This document shows, one piece after another, positions 21,836 through 32,118 of a DNA stretch of 64,000 nt. Location of the stretch: positions 11,016,889 to 11,080,888 of the forward strand of contig CM019068.1 of NCBI GenBank assembly GCA_009667805.1. The letters run 5' to 3'. Positions within the stretch are counted from its first letter, which is position 1. Each line of letters begins with the position of its first letter. The notes beneath the pieces were generated by a model. The model did no database searches and was not told where the DNA came from. It saw nothing but the letters and a program-made list of their open reading frames with translations. Position numbers and translations under genes: made by a program. Origin of the DNA: Leptobrachium leishanense (Eukaryota; Chordata; Amphibia; Anura; Megophryidae).

Positions 21836-23846
21836 ATGATGGCCGCTGTAAGAGAGGAGTGCCATTCAAGCACCTCATCATCTCATGATGAACCACCGGC
21901 ACCCAGGAAGAAACGGGCCCAAAATATGGCGTTTGAGGAGATGTTGGAGCTGGTCCGCATCTTTGATAGCAAAGATTATGATTGCAGTAAGGGCCCTTAC
22001 CGCAGGAAGAATAACGCCAGGAAGGATCGTATCTTAGAGAAGCTACGCACCACCATTTTGGAGATGTTCGGGAAGGACTGGACGAAGGACCAGCTCAGAA
22101 AACGCTGGTCTGATTTGAAAGTACGCGAGCAGGAGCAGCTGAGACGCATCCGCCGCGTCATAGCGAAACGTAAGTGTCATGTTATATTGTAAAGCGCTGC
22201 GCAAACTGTTGGTGCTATATAAATCCTGTATAATAATAATAATGTGCTTGCATGTGCTAATGTGCACAGAAATACGCTGATTTATCTAGTCCTTTTTTCA
22301 TACAATGTGATTGTGTATAGCTTTGCGTTTTCACAATTCGTCATACATGCATTTTTGCCATAGCTCTTCCTTTTTGTGATTTTACGTATTCGTGAAAATT
22401 GTGATATTTGATGTATGTAGATGAAATTACAATGCTGGATTTCTTTTGGCACTGTGTGTATAGTCTGTAGTGTGCTGGGGGGGGGTTGTTGTGATTGAGT
22501 GATGCATACGAGATGACCCGCAGCTTGCCCAATATTGACTCCCACCTGCGCATCAATAAAAATCTCTGCGTCTCTGCTAAGTGATAGGATGGGACATGTA
22601 GTTCTTCTGAAAGTGCATCCAAACAGAGCCGCCTTCAATACATCCTCAGCAGCTGCTGCAGAAGTGTCATTGAATGCTTTAGATGCAAATTTTAAAACAA
22701 ATGGTGGATTTCTGTTGTTGTTTCTGCAATATCCAGTTTTATTATTAGCAGAAACTGAAAGTGAAACTGAGGCTGAGGCCTTCTATAAAATAACTAAAAG
22801 CAGTCACACAATGCGCTTTGTACGCACACAACACAAATAATAGTTTTTATTGAATAAAGTAATGTTTACTTCTGAAAAAAATATATAAATGAACGGTAAT
22901 ATATGTCTGTGCAGAGGAAATAAATAAATATTTTGTGACTTTAGAACAATGAGATGGGAGTAGTGGTGGGTCAAGCTGGTAGTGGGTAGTGGAGGGGTGT
23001 CGCAATACTTTCGGCAATATATTGTATAGATATACCATTTTTTCCAGTCTGCATTATTTACGTGTTATTTTTTGGATTTGGCAGAAGACAGGAAGAAGGC
23101 CGCCGAATCTGCCCGGGCAGGGACCAGTGCCCCAGCGGAGGAGGAGGGGGAGCCACGGGCGTCCACCAGCGCTGGTATATACTGTTTTATTTTGCAACGA
23201 CTTTTGGTCAAAAACAGAAACATTTTTTGTTTACTGTATTTTAATTTAATTTTTTTATGTATAGCACAAGAGGAGCAGGAGGAAGAGGAGGATGTAGAGA
23301 GTCAGCCGGAGCAGGAGGAGGAGCAGGAGGAGGAAGAGAGGAGGAGCAGGAGGAGGAAGAGGAGGAGGAGCAGGAGGAGGGCGATGATGGAGAGAGGGAG
23401 CCGGAGCCGGTGCAGCAGGAGGCCGCCAGTCCAGGTTTTTTTTTTTTACTGTTGTATTTTGTATCGACTTTTGTTCAAAAATAAATCAGTTTTGTTGTTT
23501 ACTGTATTTTTTATTTCTTTAATTTCTTACATATAGCACTGGATATGCAGACAGTGGTGGTGGGGGAGGAGGAGTCAGAGGAGTCGGAGCCTCAGGAGGC
23601 CGCCAGCTCTGGTATATACTACTGTTATATTTTTTTCAAGACTTTCAGTCAAAAATAGAAACCTGCTTTACTTACTGTATTTTCCTTCTTTCATTTATTG
23701 GATATATAGAAGGAGAAGCCAGACGCCGACGGGAGGCGATCGGCGAGCTTCGCCTGGCAGCTACCGCCGTCAACTCCCTACAAGAACTGCTCCAGGAACT
23801 GCGGGAGCACATAACCAATGCCGCAGACCTCCTGGAGCAGCAGTGA
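21836..23846 (+). CDS. Myb/SANT-domain protein gene, five predicted exons
   Basis: Predicted exons: 21836-22169, 23085-23174, 23275-23434, 23537-23611 and 23710-23846 (TGA). All introns are GT-AG and phase 1 (donors GTAAGT, GTATAT, GTTTTT, GTATAT). Exon 1 encodes a Myb/SANT-like DNA-binding domain (AFEEMLELVRIFDSKDYDC through DWTKDQLRKRWSDLKVREQE), after a basic RKKR stretch. Middle exons encode Glu/Gln-rich linkers ending in A-S-x-G. Exon 5 encodes a basic stretch and a leucine-rich helix (LQELLQELREHI), likely a dimerising coil. The start is ATG 21836 or 21839; the latter has the better context. Exon 3 is 160 nt, so the frame that ends properly needs a 1-nt shift within its poly-Glu region; this copy may be broken or the exon edge mis-set. 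The closest known relatives by architecture are the Myb-like accessory proteins of Harbinger transposons and MSANTD/NAIF1-type proteins; family membership is inferred. About 264 residues. Confidence 0.62.
22189..22245 (+). mobile_element. L2-type LINE tail fragment in intron 1
   Basis: GTAAAGCGCTGCGCAAACTG followed by TTGGTGCTATATAAATCCTG and a TAATAATAATAA tail is the usual end of an L2-like LINE or dependent SINE. It lies just after the exon 1 donor of the Myb/SANT gene. Confidence 0.65.
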
Positions 23847-23848
23847 GA

Positions 23849-24122
23849 CCAGTGGCAGCCTCCTCCAGAATGTGCCTCAGCTGCTCCTGCTCGCGTGCCT
23901 TGAGGTCGGACCAGCGTTTTCAGAGATGGTCCTTCGTCCAGTCCTTCCCGAACAGCTCCAGGATGGTGGTGCGTAGCTTTTCAAGGATACGATCCTTGCG
24001 GGTGTTATTCTTCCTGCCGTAAGGGCCCTTACAGCAATCGTAATCTTTGCAGTCCAAGATGCGGACCAGCTCCAACATCTCCTCAAATGCCAGTAACTTG
24101 TTGGGCAGTTTGCCATCCTTGG
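23849..24122 (-). pseudogene. Inverted relic of Myb/SANT exon 1
   Basis: Read on the minus strand this is a diverged copy of exon 1 of the adjacent gene: AFEEMLELVRILDCKDYDC, the KGPYGRKNNTRKDRILEKL block and the KRWSDLKAREQEQLRHI block. It matches at most nucleotide positions. A TGA stop occurs just before KRWSD (in CATCTCTGAAAACGC), so it is not functional as read. It begins only a few bases after the stop codon of the plus-strand gene, giving a tail-to-tail arrangement. Flanked on its 5' side by AT-rich sequence with an AATAAA. Confidence 0.8.
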
Positions 24123-24734
24123 CATGTTCCCTTCCCTATGTTAATATGTTGTAAATAAATTTTCTATTTTTTCACTATTTTCCTGTTTGTGTGCGTTGCT
24201 TTTCCTTACTTAATAAGTTAATATGTATTGCTTGGTTTCCACACTGTTAAAATTATATGTACATAAATGTATTGACATTTCTATGGACCCTTTGTCATAA
24301 ATTTGTCAACATATTTGTGGCCATGAATGTGACTGTGCACATTCTACACTTCCTGCCTGGCCAAAAAATGTCACACACTAACACAACCTTGTTGTAAGGC
24401 CTTGAGATTTGATTACCGACGTGGCCTGGTTTTTTGTTAAGCTTAGGCGATGTCACAACAACACGGATTTTTGTCCACAGTCACATTCATTGTATAACCA
24501 AGAATTTATCAAAAAATATTGATGGCAGCACTGCGTGAAGTCTTCTCCGACACAACCCAAAGATCCTTAGTGCGGCTCAGGTCTAGTTTATTTGTCCCTG
24601 TTTGCAGCTTCACACAACACCTCCTCCCAGCTATGAGCTCTCTCTCCCACCGCTGCCCGCTAAGACGCTGCCCGCCAACATGGTCACGTCTTTGCAGGAA
24701 GACAACAGCGTGGGGGAACAGCAGCTGCTGACAG
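24123..24734. other. No gene seen
   Basis: AT-rich sequence with AATAAA-like words near 24155; could include a 3' UTR for a plus-strand transcript. The frames at 24509-24751 lack family features. Confidence 0.35.
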
Positions 24735-25465
24735 TCCCAAGACCTCGTCACAATGACGTCAGTTTTGGAGTTAACCCCTAACTGTGACCAATGGTGGAGA
24801 TAGGGGGTTCATTGGAACCCCCTATCTCCCGATCCGCGGCAGCTATCGGTTGGTTAATGTTTGGTATCTTTGGATCGACCAGAGCATGGCCTTTCCAACA
24901 ATACCAAACATGACAATGTTAAAAAATTTAAAAAATTTAAATAAAAAAAAAAAATACAGGTTTTTTTTTTGTTTTGTTAATGCAGCAATATTGTTGCCAT
25001 TTCAATTATAATGTGAACAATGATGCTGCACTAAGATTTTTGTATGGGGTGCGTTTGTTAAAAATAGTGTAATTGTCACCCAAAAAAATATAACAAGTCC
25101 CCTTTTCAATTTTTTTTAACAAACGCAACTCATAAAATATAACCGCAAACACTCGCATGTTAAAATGTGAAAAAAACACTTTACACCTTGTAAAACAAAC
25201 ATTGAAAATTCTAATTTTATTGCATTTTTTGTTATAATATACAGACAGGACATGACGCATACATATGATAATGATATATTATGAATCATCTGCCGAGTCT
25301 GCCGGAAAGAACGATATATAACATGTCTGGGTCATATTATAAAATAAGGCTTCAAAACGCGTTTAAACAAGAGGAGCGAAACTGTTAAAAATTAGCTCAG
25401 CAGCAGACCGCAGTGCCGCACACAGGCGTGAAGGGAAGCCGTGAAATCACTCAGCAGCGAAAGGG
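24735..25465. mobile_element. piggyBac-type MITE (family B), right part
   Basis: Matches the right two-thirds of 32119-33339 (GAGTTAACCCCTAACTG, the GGGGGTTCATTGGAACCCCC hairpin, AACGATATATAACATG, CAGCAGCGAAAGGG) and ends in TTAA at 25466-25469. The left third is missing. Confidence 0.75.
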
Positions 25466-25729
25466 TTAATTTATATTTTTGTCTGTTTTAAATCATTTTA
25501 TTTTATTATTTTTTTTCATTTCAGATCATTTTGATCAACTATTTTTCCGTTTTAAAACATTTTTGTTCTGGTTTTTATTTTTAAAGTCAGACCATTCGGG
25601 TCAGTTTACCGTTTTTTAAATCGTTTTGTTCTTTTTTTTTTGTTCCTTGGCTTTAATACCATTTTTTTAATGTGATTAAATAAATAAAGTTGTGAAATGT
25701 ATATTCATAAGAAAAAAAGGATCTTTATT

Positions 25730-26077
25730 TAATAAAAAAAAAAAACACGATAGAATCGCCAGAATTATCGTATCGTCAGAATGAATTATCGGATCCGAAA
25801 AACAAACAAAAAATTTATTATAAAAAAATATATAAAGTATAACAAAGTAAACCATAGTACTTTACATCAAAACGAATAGAGTTAGACACTTTGAAACGAG
25901 GAGAACAGACGTTCCGAAAAAAAAGAAAATTTCCGAAATCACGAAAAGTCGATACAAAAAACGAGCAAAGTGACCCGAAAATACGAAAAATGGTCGATAT
26001 TCCAAAAAAATGTACACAATCGAAAATTTTAAACATCAGAACAAATCGAACCGAAAAAAAAATCGGTGCACAAGCCT
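25730..26077. mobile_element. hAT-type right subterminal region, second copy
   Basis: ACACGATAGAATCGCCAGAATTATCG through AACGAGGAGAACAGACGTTCC parallels 27978-28150 of the unit's right end, and it closes with a degenerate terminus ATCGGTGCACAAGCCTA. Together with the MITE to its left it duplicates the arrangement at 27205-28562. Confidence 0.65.
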
Positions 26078-26307
26078 ATTAATATCTGACATCCCGATGT
26101 GAAACATCAGGACTTTTGCATTAGATTTCGACCATTTTTATTTTTTTAACTTCCGGATAGTCGAAAATCAAAATCTATCCAAAAAGTCCCAATGTTTCAC
26201 ATCATTCTGAACTTTGTTTGGATAGAGTAAGTCCGTGGGCGTGTGGCCGTTAAATGTATATACCAGTGGCGTCGTAACATGGGGGCGGGGGTGCGGCCCG
26301 CACCAGG

Positions 26308-26353
26308 TGACACCCGCCTTTAGGGTGACACCGTCACCCTAAGGGCGGGTGTC
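26308..26353. repeat. Perfect-like hairpin, 20-bp arms
   Basis: GACACCCGCCTTTAGGGTGA and TCACCCTAAGGGCGGGTGTC pair with one mismatch around a 5-base loop. It follows CCAGTGGCGTCGTAACATGG, which looks like the edge of an unassigned transposable element. Confidence 0.75.
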
Positions 26354-26529
26354 TCACCCTCCGCCGCGTTTTTCGCTCCCTGCGAGCGTCCGAAGCATGC
26401 AGCTTCGGCGCTCGCCTGGAGGAAACACGTCACCAGCCAATCGCAGCTGGTCACGTGGCTCCCCCTGGCGAGCGCCCAAGCTCCGCGCCGCCGGACGCTC
26501 TGAGGGAGCGAAAAAGGCGGCGGAGGTGA

Positions 26530-27200
26530 GCTGGGGCCATTATCATGAGGTGCTGGGGCATTCCATGTGCTGGGGCAAATCCATGAGGAGCTGGGGCATA
26601 TCCATGAGGAGCTGGGGCATTCCATGTGCTGGGGCAAATCCATGTGTGAGCTGGGGCATATCCACGAGGAGCTGGGGCAAATTATGTGTGAGCTGGGGCA
26701 TATCCACGAGGAGCTGGGGCATGTCCACGAGGAGCTGGGGCATGTCCACGAGGAGCTGGGGCATGTCCACGAGGAGCTGGGGCATATCCACAAGGAGCTG
26801 GGGCAAATCCATGTGTGAGCTGGGGAATATCCACGAGGAGCTGGGGCAAATCCATGTGTGAGCTGGGGCATATCCACGAGGAGCTGGGGCATGTCCACGA
26901 AGAGCTGGGGCATGTCCACGAGGAGCTGGGGCATGTCCACGAGGAGCTGGGGCATATCCACGAGGAGCTGGGGCAAATCCATGTGTGAGCTGGGGCATAT
27001 CCACGAGGAGCTGGGGCAAATCCATGTGTGAGCTGGGGCATATCCACGAGGAGCTGGGGCAAATCCATGTGTGAGCTGGGGCATATCCACGAGGAGCTGG
27101 GGCATGTCCACGAGGAGCTGGGGCATGTCCACGAGGAGCTGGGGCATATCCACGAGGTGCTGGGGCAATATCCATGAGGAGCTGGGGCATATCCATGAGG
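26530..27200. repeat. 21-22 bp minisatellite
   Basis: About 30 copies of a unit built on GAGCTGGGGCATRTCCACGA, interspersed with a variant GAGCTGGGGCAAATCCATGT. Frames of up to 314 codons on both strands follow the 21-bp period and are artefacts. The array stops exactly where a family B MITE body resumes (GGATGTCGGCCAAGC). Confidence 0.92.
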
Positions 27201-27204
27201 ATGT

Positions 27205-27964
27205 CGGATGTCGGCCAAGCTTCCGGGAACTCCCCCTGAGGACTGGCGTCATCGTGCATAGCACGATGACGCCAGTCCTGGAGTTAACCCCTAGCTGCCA
27301 CCAATGGTGGAGATAGGGGGTTCATTTTGGAACCCCCTATCTCCCGATCCGTGGCAGCTAGGGGTTAAAGTTTGGTATTGTTGGATCGGCCAGAGCATGG
27401 CCGTTCCAACGATACCAAACACGAATGTGAAAAACGTTTGTAAAAAATTAAAAATAAAAAAATATTTAAAAAAATTTATAAAAATAAATTAAACAATTTT
27501 TTTTTTTTTTTTTTGGTTTGTTAATGCAGCAATATTCTTCCCATTTCAATTATAATGTGAACAATGATGCTGCACTAACGATTTTTGTATGCGGTGCGTT
27601 TGTTAAAAATTTTGTAATTTTCCCCAAAAAAAATTGTAACGAGACCCCATCTCTAATTTTTTTAACAAGCGCCCCATACAAAATATAACCGCAATTGCTC
27701 GCATGTTAAAATGTGAAAAAAACACTTTACACATTGTAAATTATTGAAAATTCATATTTTATTGCATTTTTTGTTATAATATACAGACATGACATAACGT
27801 ATACATATAATAATGACATATTATGAATCTGCCGAGTCTGACGGAAAGAACTAAAATTAGTTCATATACTAAAATAAGCCTTCAAAACGCGTTTAAACAT
27901 GATGAGCAAAACCGGTAAAAATGACCTCAGCACAGAGGTGGGAAAAGCCTCAGCAGCGAAAGGG
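27205..27964. mobile_element. piggyBac-type MITE (family B), right part
   Basis: From GATGTCGGCCAAGCTTCCGG to CTCAGCAGCGAAAGGG, followed by TTAA at 27965-27968. Nearly the same as the corresponding part of 32119-33339, including the GTGCATAGCACGATGACGCC hairpin. Its left third is replaced by the minisatellite. Confidence 0.8.
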
Positions 27965-28053
27965 TTAATTAAAAAAACACGATAGAATCGCCAGAATTAT
28001 CGTATCGACATAATGAATTATTGTATCCGAAAAACAAACCAAAAATTTATTAT

Positions 28054-30515
28054 AAAAAATATATAAAGTAGTATTAAAAAAGTAAACCATAGTAGTTTTC
28101 ATCAAAACGAATAGAGTTAGACAGCTTTGAAACGAGAACAGACGTTCCGAAAAAACGAAAAGTTCCGAAAAACGAAAAATTGGCGATATGCCGAAAACCA
28201 TGTACAATTCCGAAAAACGAAAAGTTCCGAAAAACGAAAAATGGGCGATATGCCGAAAACCATGTACAATTCCGAAAAACGAAAAGTTCCGAAAAACGAA
28301 AAATGGGCGATATGCCGAAAACCATGTACAATTCGAAAAACGAAAATTTCCGAAATAACGAAAAGTCGATACAGAAACCTAGTGAAGTTACCCGAAAATA
28401 CGAAAAATGGTCGATATTCCGAAAAATAAATGTACCCGAAAACCGAATCGAGTCGAACCGAATCGAAACAGAAAGCAGTCGAAACGAGCCGAATCGAAAA
28501 GTTTAAAAATTCGAAAAATCGAATGGAATCGAATCGAAAAAAAAAATCGGTGCACATCCCTATATCGTATTGTGTTTTGTAATCAAACACAAGATTATCT
28601 CTCATGTTGAGGGTGGAGTAGACCCCACTGATACCATGTTCTGCTTAGACATAATGGTGGCTTAAAAATGTTTTGTCCTGTAGTTTGTCATTTTTTATGC
28701 TTGAAAAGATTCTCTGTGTGTGCTGAGTCCTTGATTTTCTGTGAACTTACAGGGTTATCCAAAGAGATTCGAAAAGTCACCGCACGTTCGGTGACTTTTC
28801 GTTCTCTTCAATTCGGTTCCTTTTGCCGATTGCATTTCGGTGACCCTGCGGTGTATTCAGCAAAGAGCACAGGGTCCCCGAATTGCAGGGAAAAGCTGCC
28901 GAAAACCTGACGAACACTAACCGAATGCACGCTGAAAACAAGCAAAAACATCTGGATTAACCTTCGAAAAAGCCGAACAGGAGCCGAACAGGAGCCGAAC
29001 AGGAGCCGAATCACACAGAGCCGAAGCAGCTGTGACGTAGAGGAGGCAGTGAATAAATTAGAAAAACCATTTGTATGAATCTGGGAAAAAGAAACGCTGT
29101 TTGCAAAGAAACTACTGAGCGAAAATGTCTGAAATTTTCACAGGAGGTCCAGGGAATGATAATAAAGAGGGCTGTTACAAAATAAATAAGTTAACTGAAA
29201 AAAAAATAAAAAAAAATCGGACTTTTTAAAAAAAATTAAAAAAATCTGAAAAATGCTTAAAGTATCCTAAAAATCTATAAATACAGAGACTTTTTGCTGC
29301 AGAATTTTATAATGAACGGTTTATTAGATATTGAATTAATACGGAATATTTTTAACATTGAAGTCTATGGGATTCTCCTGAATAAATTTGCCGAATTAAA
29401 CCACCGAATGGCAGGGCATTAGGGGAACCTTTCACTGCTGGTTTGTGTTCTCTGAATAGCCGAAGCAGTGCTTTTTCATGGGGATTTCACTGCCCTCGAA
29501 CAGGCACCGAACAGGCACCGTATGTGCAGGCAATTCGCTAGGATTTGGCGAATTGCCTGCTCTCTGGATAGCCGAATGGCCAGGAAAGGTAACCGAACGC
29601 TGATTTTCAGCATTCGGTTACCTTTCTCAAGCAATTCGGATCTCTTTGGATAACCCTGTAAGTTTATTTCCCCTTCATCGTGTCTGGTCAATGCATGTTC
29701 TGGATTGTGGGTCCAAAAACCCACTTTTTAAAAAAAATATATAAAGTAGTATTAAAAAAGTAAACCATAGTAGTTTTCATCAAAACGAATAGAGTTAGAC
29801 AGCTTTGAAACGAGAACAGACGTTCCGAAAAACGAAAAGTTCCGAAAAACGAAAAATTGGCGATATGCCGAAAACCATGTACAATTCCGAAAAACGAAAA
29901 GTTCCGAAAAACGAAAAGTTCCGAAAAACGAAAAATGGGCGATATGCCGAAAACCATGTACAATTCCGAAAAACGAAAAGTTCCGAAAAACGAAAAATGG
30001 GCGATATGCCGAAAACCATGTACAATTCGAAAAACGAAAATTTCCGAAATAACGAAAAGTCGATACAGAAACCTAGTGAAGTTACCCGAAAATACGAAAA
30101 ATGGTCGATATTCCGAAAAATAAATGTACCCGAAAACCGAATCGAGTCGAACCGAATCGAAACAGAAAGCAGTCGAAACGAGCCGAATCGAAAAGTTTAA
30201 AAATTCGAAAAATCGAATGGAATCGAATCGAAAAAAAAAATCGGTGCACATCCCTATATCGTATTGTGTTTTGTAATCAAACACAAGATTATCTCTCATG
30301 TTGAGGGTGGAGTAGACCCCACTGATACCATGTTCTGCTTAGACATAATGGTGGCTTAAAAATGTTTTGTCCTGTAGTTTGTCATTTTTTATGCTTGAAA
30401 AGATTCTCTGTGTGTGCTGAGTCCTTGATTTTCTGTGAACTTAGTTTATTTCCCCTTCATCGTGTCTGGTCAATGCATGTTCTGGATTGTGGGTCCAAAA
30501 ACCCACTTTTTAAAA
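28054..30515. repeat. Tandem duplication of transposon right end plus flank
   Basis: Copy 1 covers about 28054-28749 plus 29659-29728; copy 2 covers about 29731-30515. Each contains the right subterminal region and end of the 21178-28562 unit, the TATCGTAT duplication, and about 255 bp of flanking DNA up to CCCACTTTTTAAAAAAA. Copy 1 is split by a 909-bp Harbinger-like element; copy 2 is not. The two copies are otherwise almost identical, apart from repeat-number changes in the CCGAAAAACGAAAAG repeats. Confidence 0.92.
28750..29658. mobile_element. Harbinger-like element, 909 bp, with empty-site partner
   Basis: Perfect 19-bp inverted ends: CAGGGTTATCCAAAGAGAT and its complement at 29640-29658. 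Flanks are TTA (28747-28749) and TAA (29659-29661); the duplicated empty site reads GAACTTAGTTT at 30437-30447. A 3-bp TTA/TAA duplication with one change fits PIF/Harbinger (TWA targets). Non-coding interior rich in CCGAA words. Confidence 0.85.
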
Positions 30516-31591
30516 AAAAAATATATATATTTTTGTTACTCCAAAATGCCTAAACGTTGGTTTCCCTTAACAGACTTTTCATTCTTCAGTTATTTAATGA
30601 GTAAAAATAATGTTTCTGAGGTTCCTGAGAACGAGTAACAGCGCTAGTGTCCTGCCCTGGGACTCCAGTCACGGCTTTAGCTCAACGGTGTCATTACAGA
30701 CGAGACTATTCCATCATGCAAATCAGACGCTATAACACAAAAAGCGTGAGCAGGTACTTAATGCAGATCCATACTTTCCCTAAGACGTAGAAACTTTAAA
30801 GCTCAAGCTCAAAATCTGGAAACGAGAGCCACGGAAAACCAATGCCAACACATCTTCAACGGTAGCTCCATGATCTCTGTGAATGACCTCATGTATGAAT
30901 GTGTCGAGATATTTGGTTAATCACATATCTATACGTAGATTGAATAAGTATAAGGTTTCGCTTAGCTGGTGATAAAAATAAAAGATACGGTGTCGGCGTT
31001 TCTATGCCCAGTTCAGTTGTTTCTCTCACCGCTTCATCAAACAATACTTGTCAACGGTATTTGGGTTTTATCGGTTGGTGGACATTGTCGTATTTTGCTC
31101 AGACCTGCCTGTGTTATACATTGTGTCTGTTGTGTCATTTAATTTTTTTTTAAGATTGTGACGCACCTCCAGAGGTCTTACACTATGGACGATCGAGTCA
31201 CTGAATTCTGGATTCTTGCCGCAAACTTGGCGTGGAGTTAAGACGAGTTGATTGCTACTTCCTGGCGATGTCTTTCCAGGTGTCTGGGAAGATGAATTAG
31301 ATTGTCAAAAAGTATCTTTCTCTCGTAAATCTAATCTCCCGATGCATGAGAATGGACGAGCATCTTCCCACGCACCAACAAAATGTGAAGGACGCCGTGC
31401 CGTGATATCCACGCTCATAGAGAGGGAAAGTCTGACCATTGACCCATATTTCTTCAATGAATACACTTACCGTGGTGGTCCAAGAGACTCAGTATATGAC
31501 CCAGCGTGCAAAGGATTCACTCTTTCTTGCCCTCATTTTGACGTCTCTGACATTTGTGATATCTGTTTACAAGCATTACAGGGATTACACA
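30516..31591. other. No gene recognised; 120-codon frame
   Basis: A plus-strand frame at 31252-31614 is open for 120 codons but has no recognisable domain, and its end runs into a transposon fragment. No RNA gene seen. Confidence 0.3.
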
Positions 31592-31912
31592 AGGGGTTAT
31601 TCAGAAGGGACTGATTTTTCACCAAATTACACCGAACGGTGAATTTCCCCCATACCGTGCAATTTCGTAGCAGTTTGTCTATTCAGAGAGCTGTCAATTT
31701 GCCAAATACTTATGAATCAACAGCGAAATACGGTGCAGTTTGCCGCAGATCGCTGCAATTCAGTGACCTTCAGCGGCAGTGAAATTGTCCCACAGATAGA
31801 TTAAAAGAGGCCAAACTGCACCGAAGTGTCAGTGAAATGCCCAGATTGTCGGTGCTGCAGTTGCAAAGTTTTATACAGGTAAATTCCATAGGATTCAATG
31901 TAAAAAAATATT
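31592..31912. mobile_element. Harbinger-like element fragment
   Basis: Starts AAGGGGTTATTCAGAAGGG and has the CACCGAACGGTGAATT, GTCTATTCAGAGAGCTG and CATAGGATTCAATGTAAAAA blocks of the family. The right half is missing. Confidence 0.6.
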
Positions 31913-31914
31913 AT

Positions 31915-31968
31915 CGAGCCCTAATACGAGCCCTAATACGAGCCCTATTAGCCCTAATTCAAACATGA
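31915..31968. repeat. Short GAGCCCTAATAC repeat
   Basis: Three and a half copies of a 12-mer CGAGCCCTAATA at the broken edge of the Harbinger-like fragment. Confidence 0.7.
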
Positions 31969-32118
31969 ACACTAACTGCAGCTCTAACAGTGATCGTAAC
32001 CTAAACATAATCCTATCCCTAACCTGAATACAAACTGTGACAAAACACGCTGTCACTGTGCGACTTGGAGGGGGCTGTGGGTTTGCCACCTGCTTACAGA
32101 CTATGGCCCAGCAGTTAA

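Larger units (their letters stand above)
21178..28562. mobile_element. 7.4-kb hAT-type unit carrying a Myb/SANT gene
   Basis: The left end TAGGGATGTGCGTTTCGGG and right end ATCGGTGCACATCCCTA share the inverted 11-mer TAGGGATGTGC. The flanks are TATCGTAT at 21170-21177 and TATCGTAT at 28563-28570, a perfect 8-bp duplication as expected of hAT elements. Subterminal repeats are present on both sides (105 bp units at 21337-21580; 62 bp units at 28136-28340). Cargo: the Myb/SANT gene (21836-23846), an inverted exon relic, two partial piggyBac-type MITEs and a minisatellite. No hAT transposase was found, so mobility would need a helper. A second degenerate right end at about 26060-26077 means the interior is composite. 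Confidence 0.68.

Noticed and set aside
26320..27264. 314- and 238-codon proline/serine-rich frames
   Set aside because: Artefacts of the 21-22 bp minisatellite plus GC-rich MITE sequence.
31252..31614. 120-codon open frame as a host gene
   Set aside because: No recognisable domain or exon signals, and the end lies in a transposon fragment.
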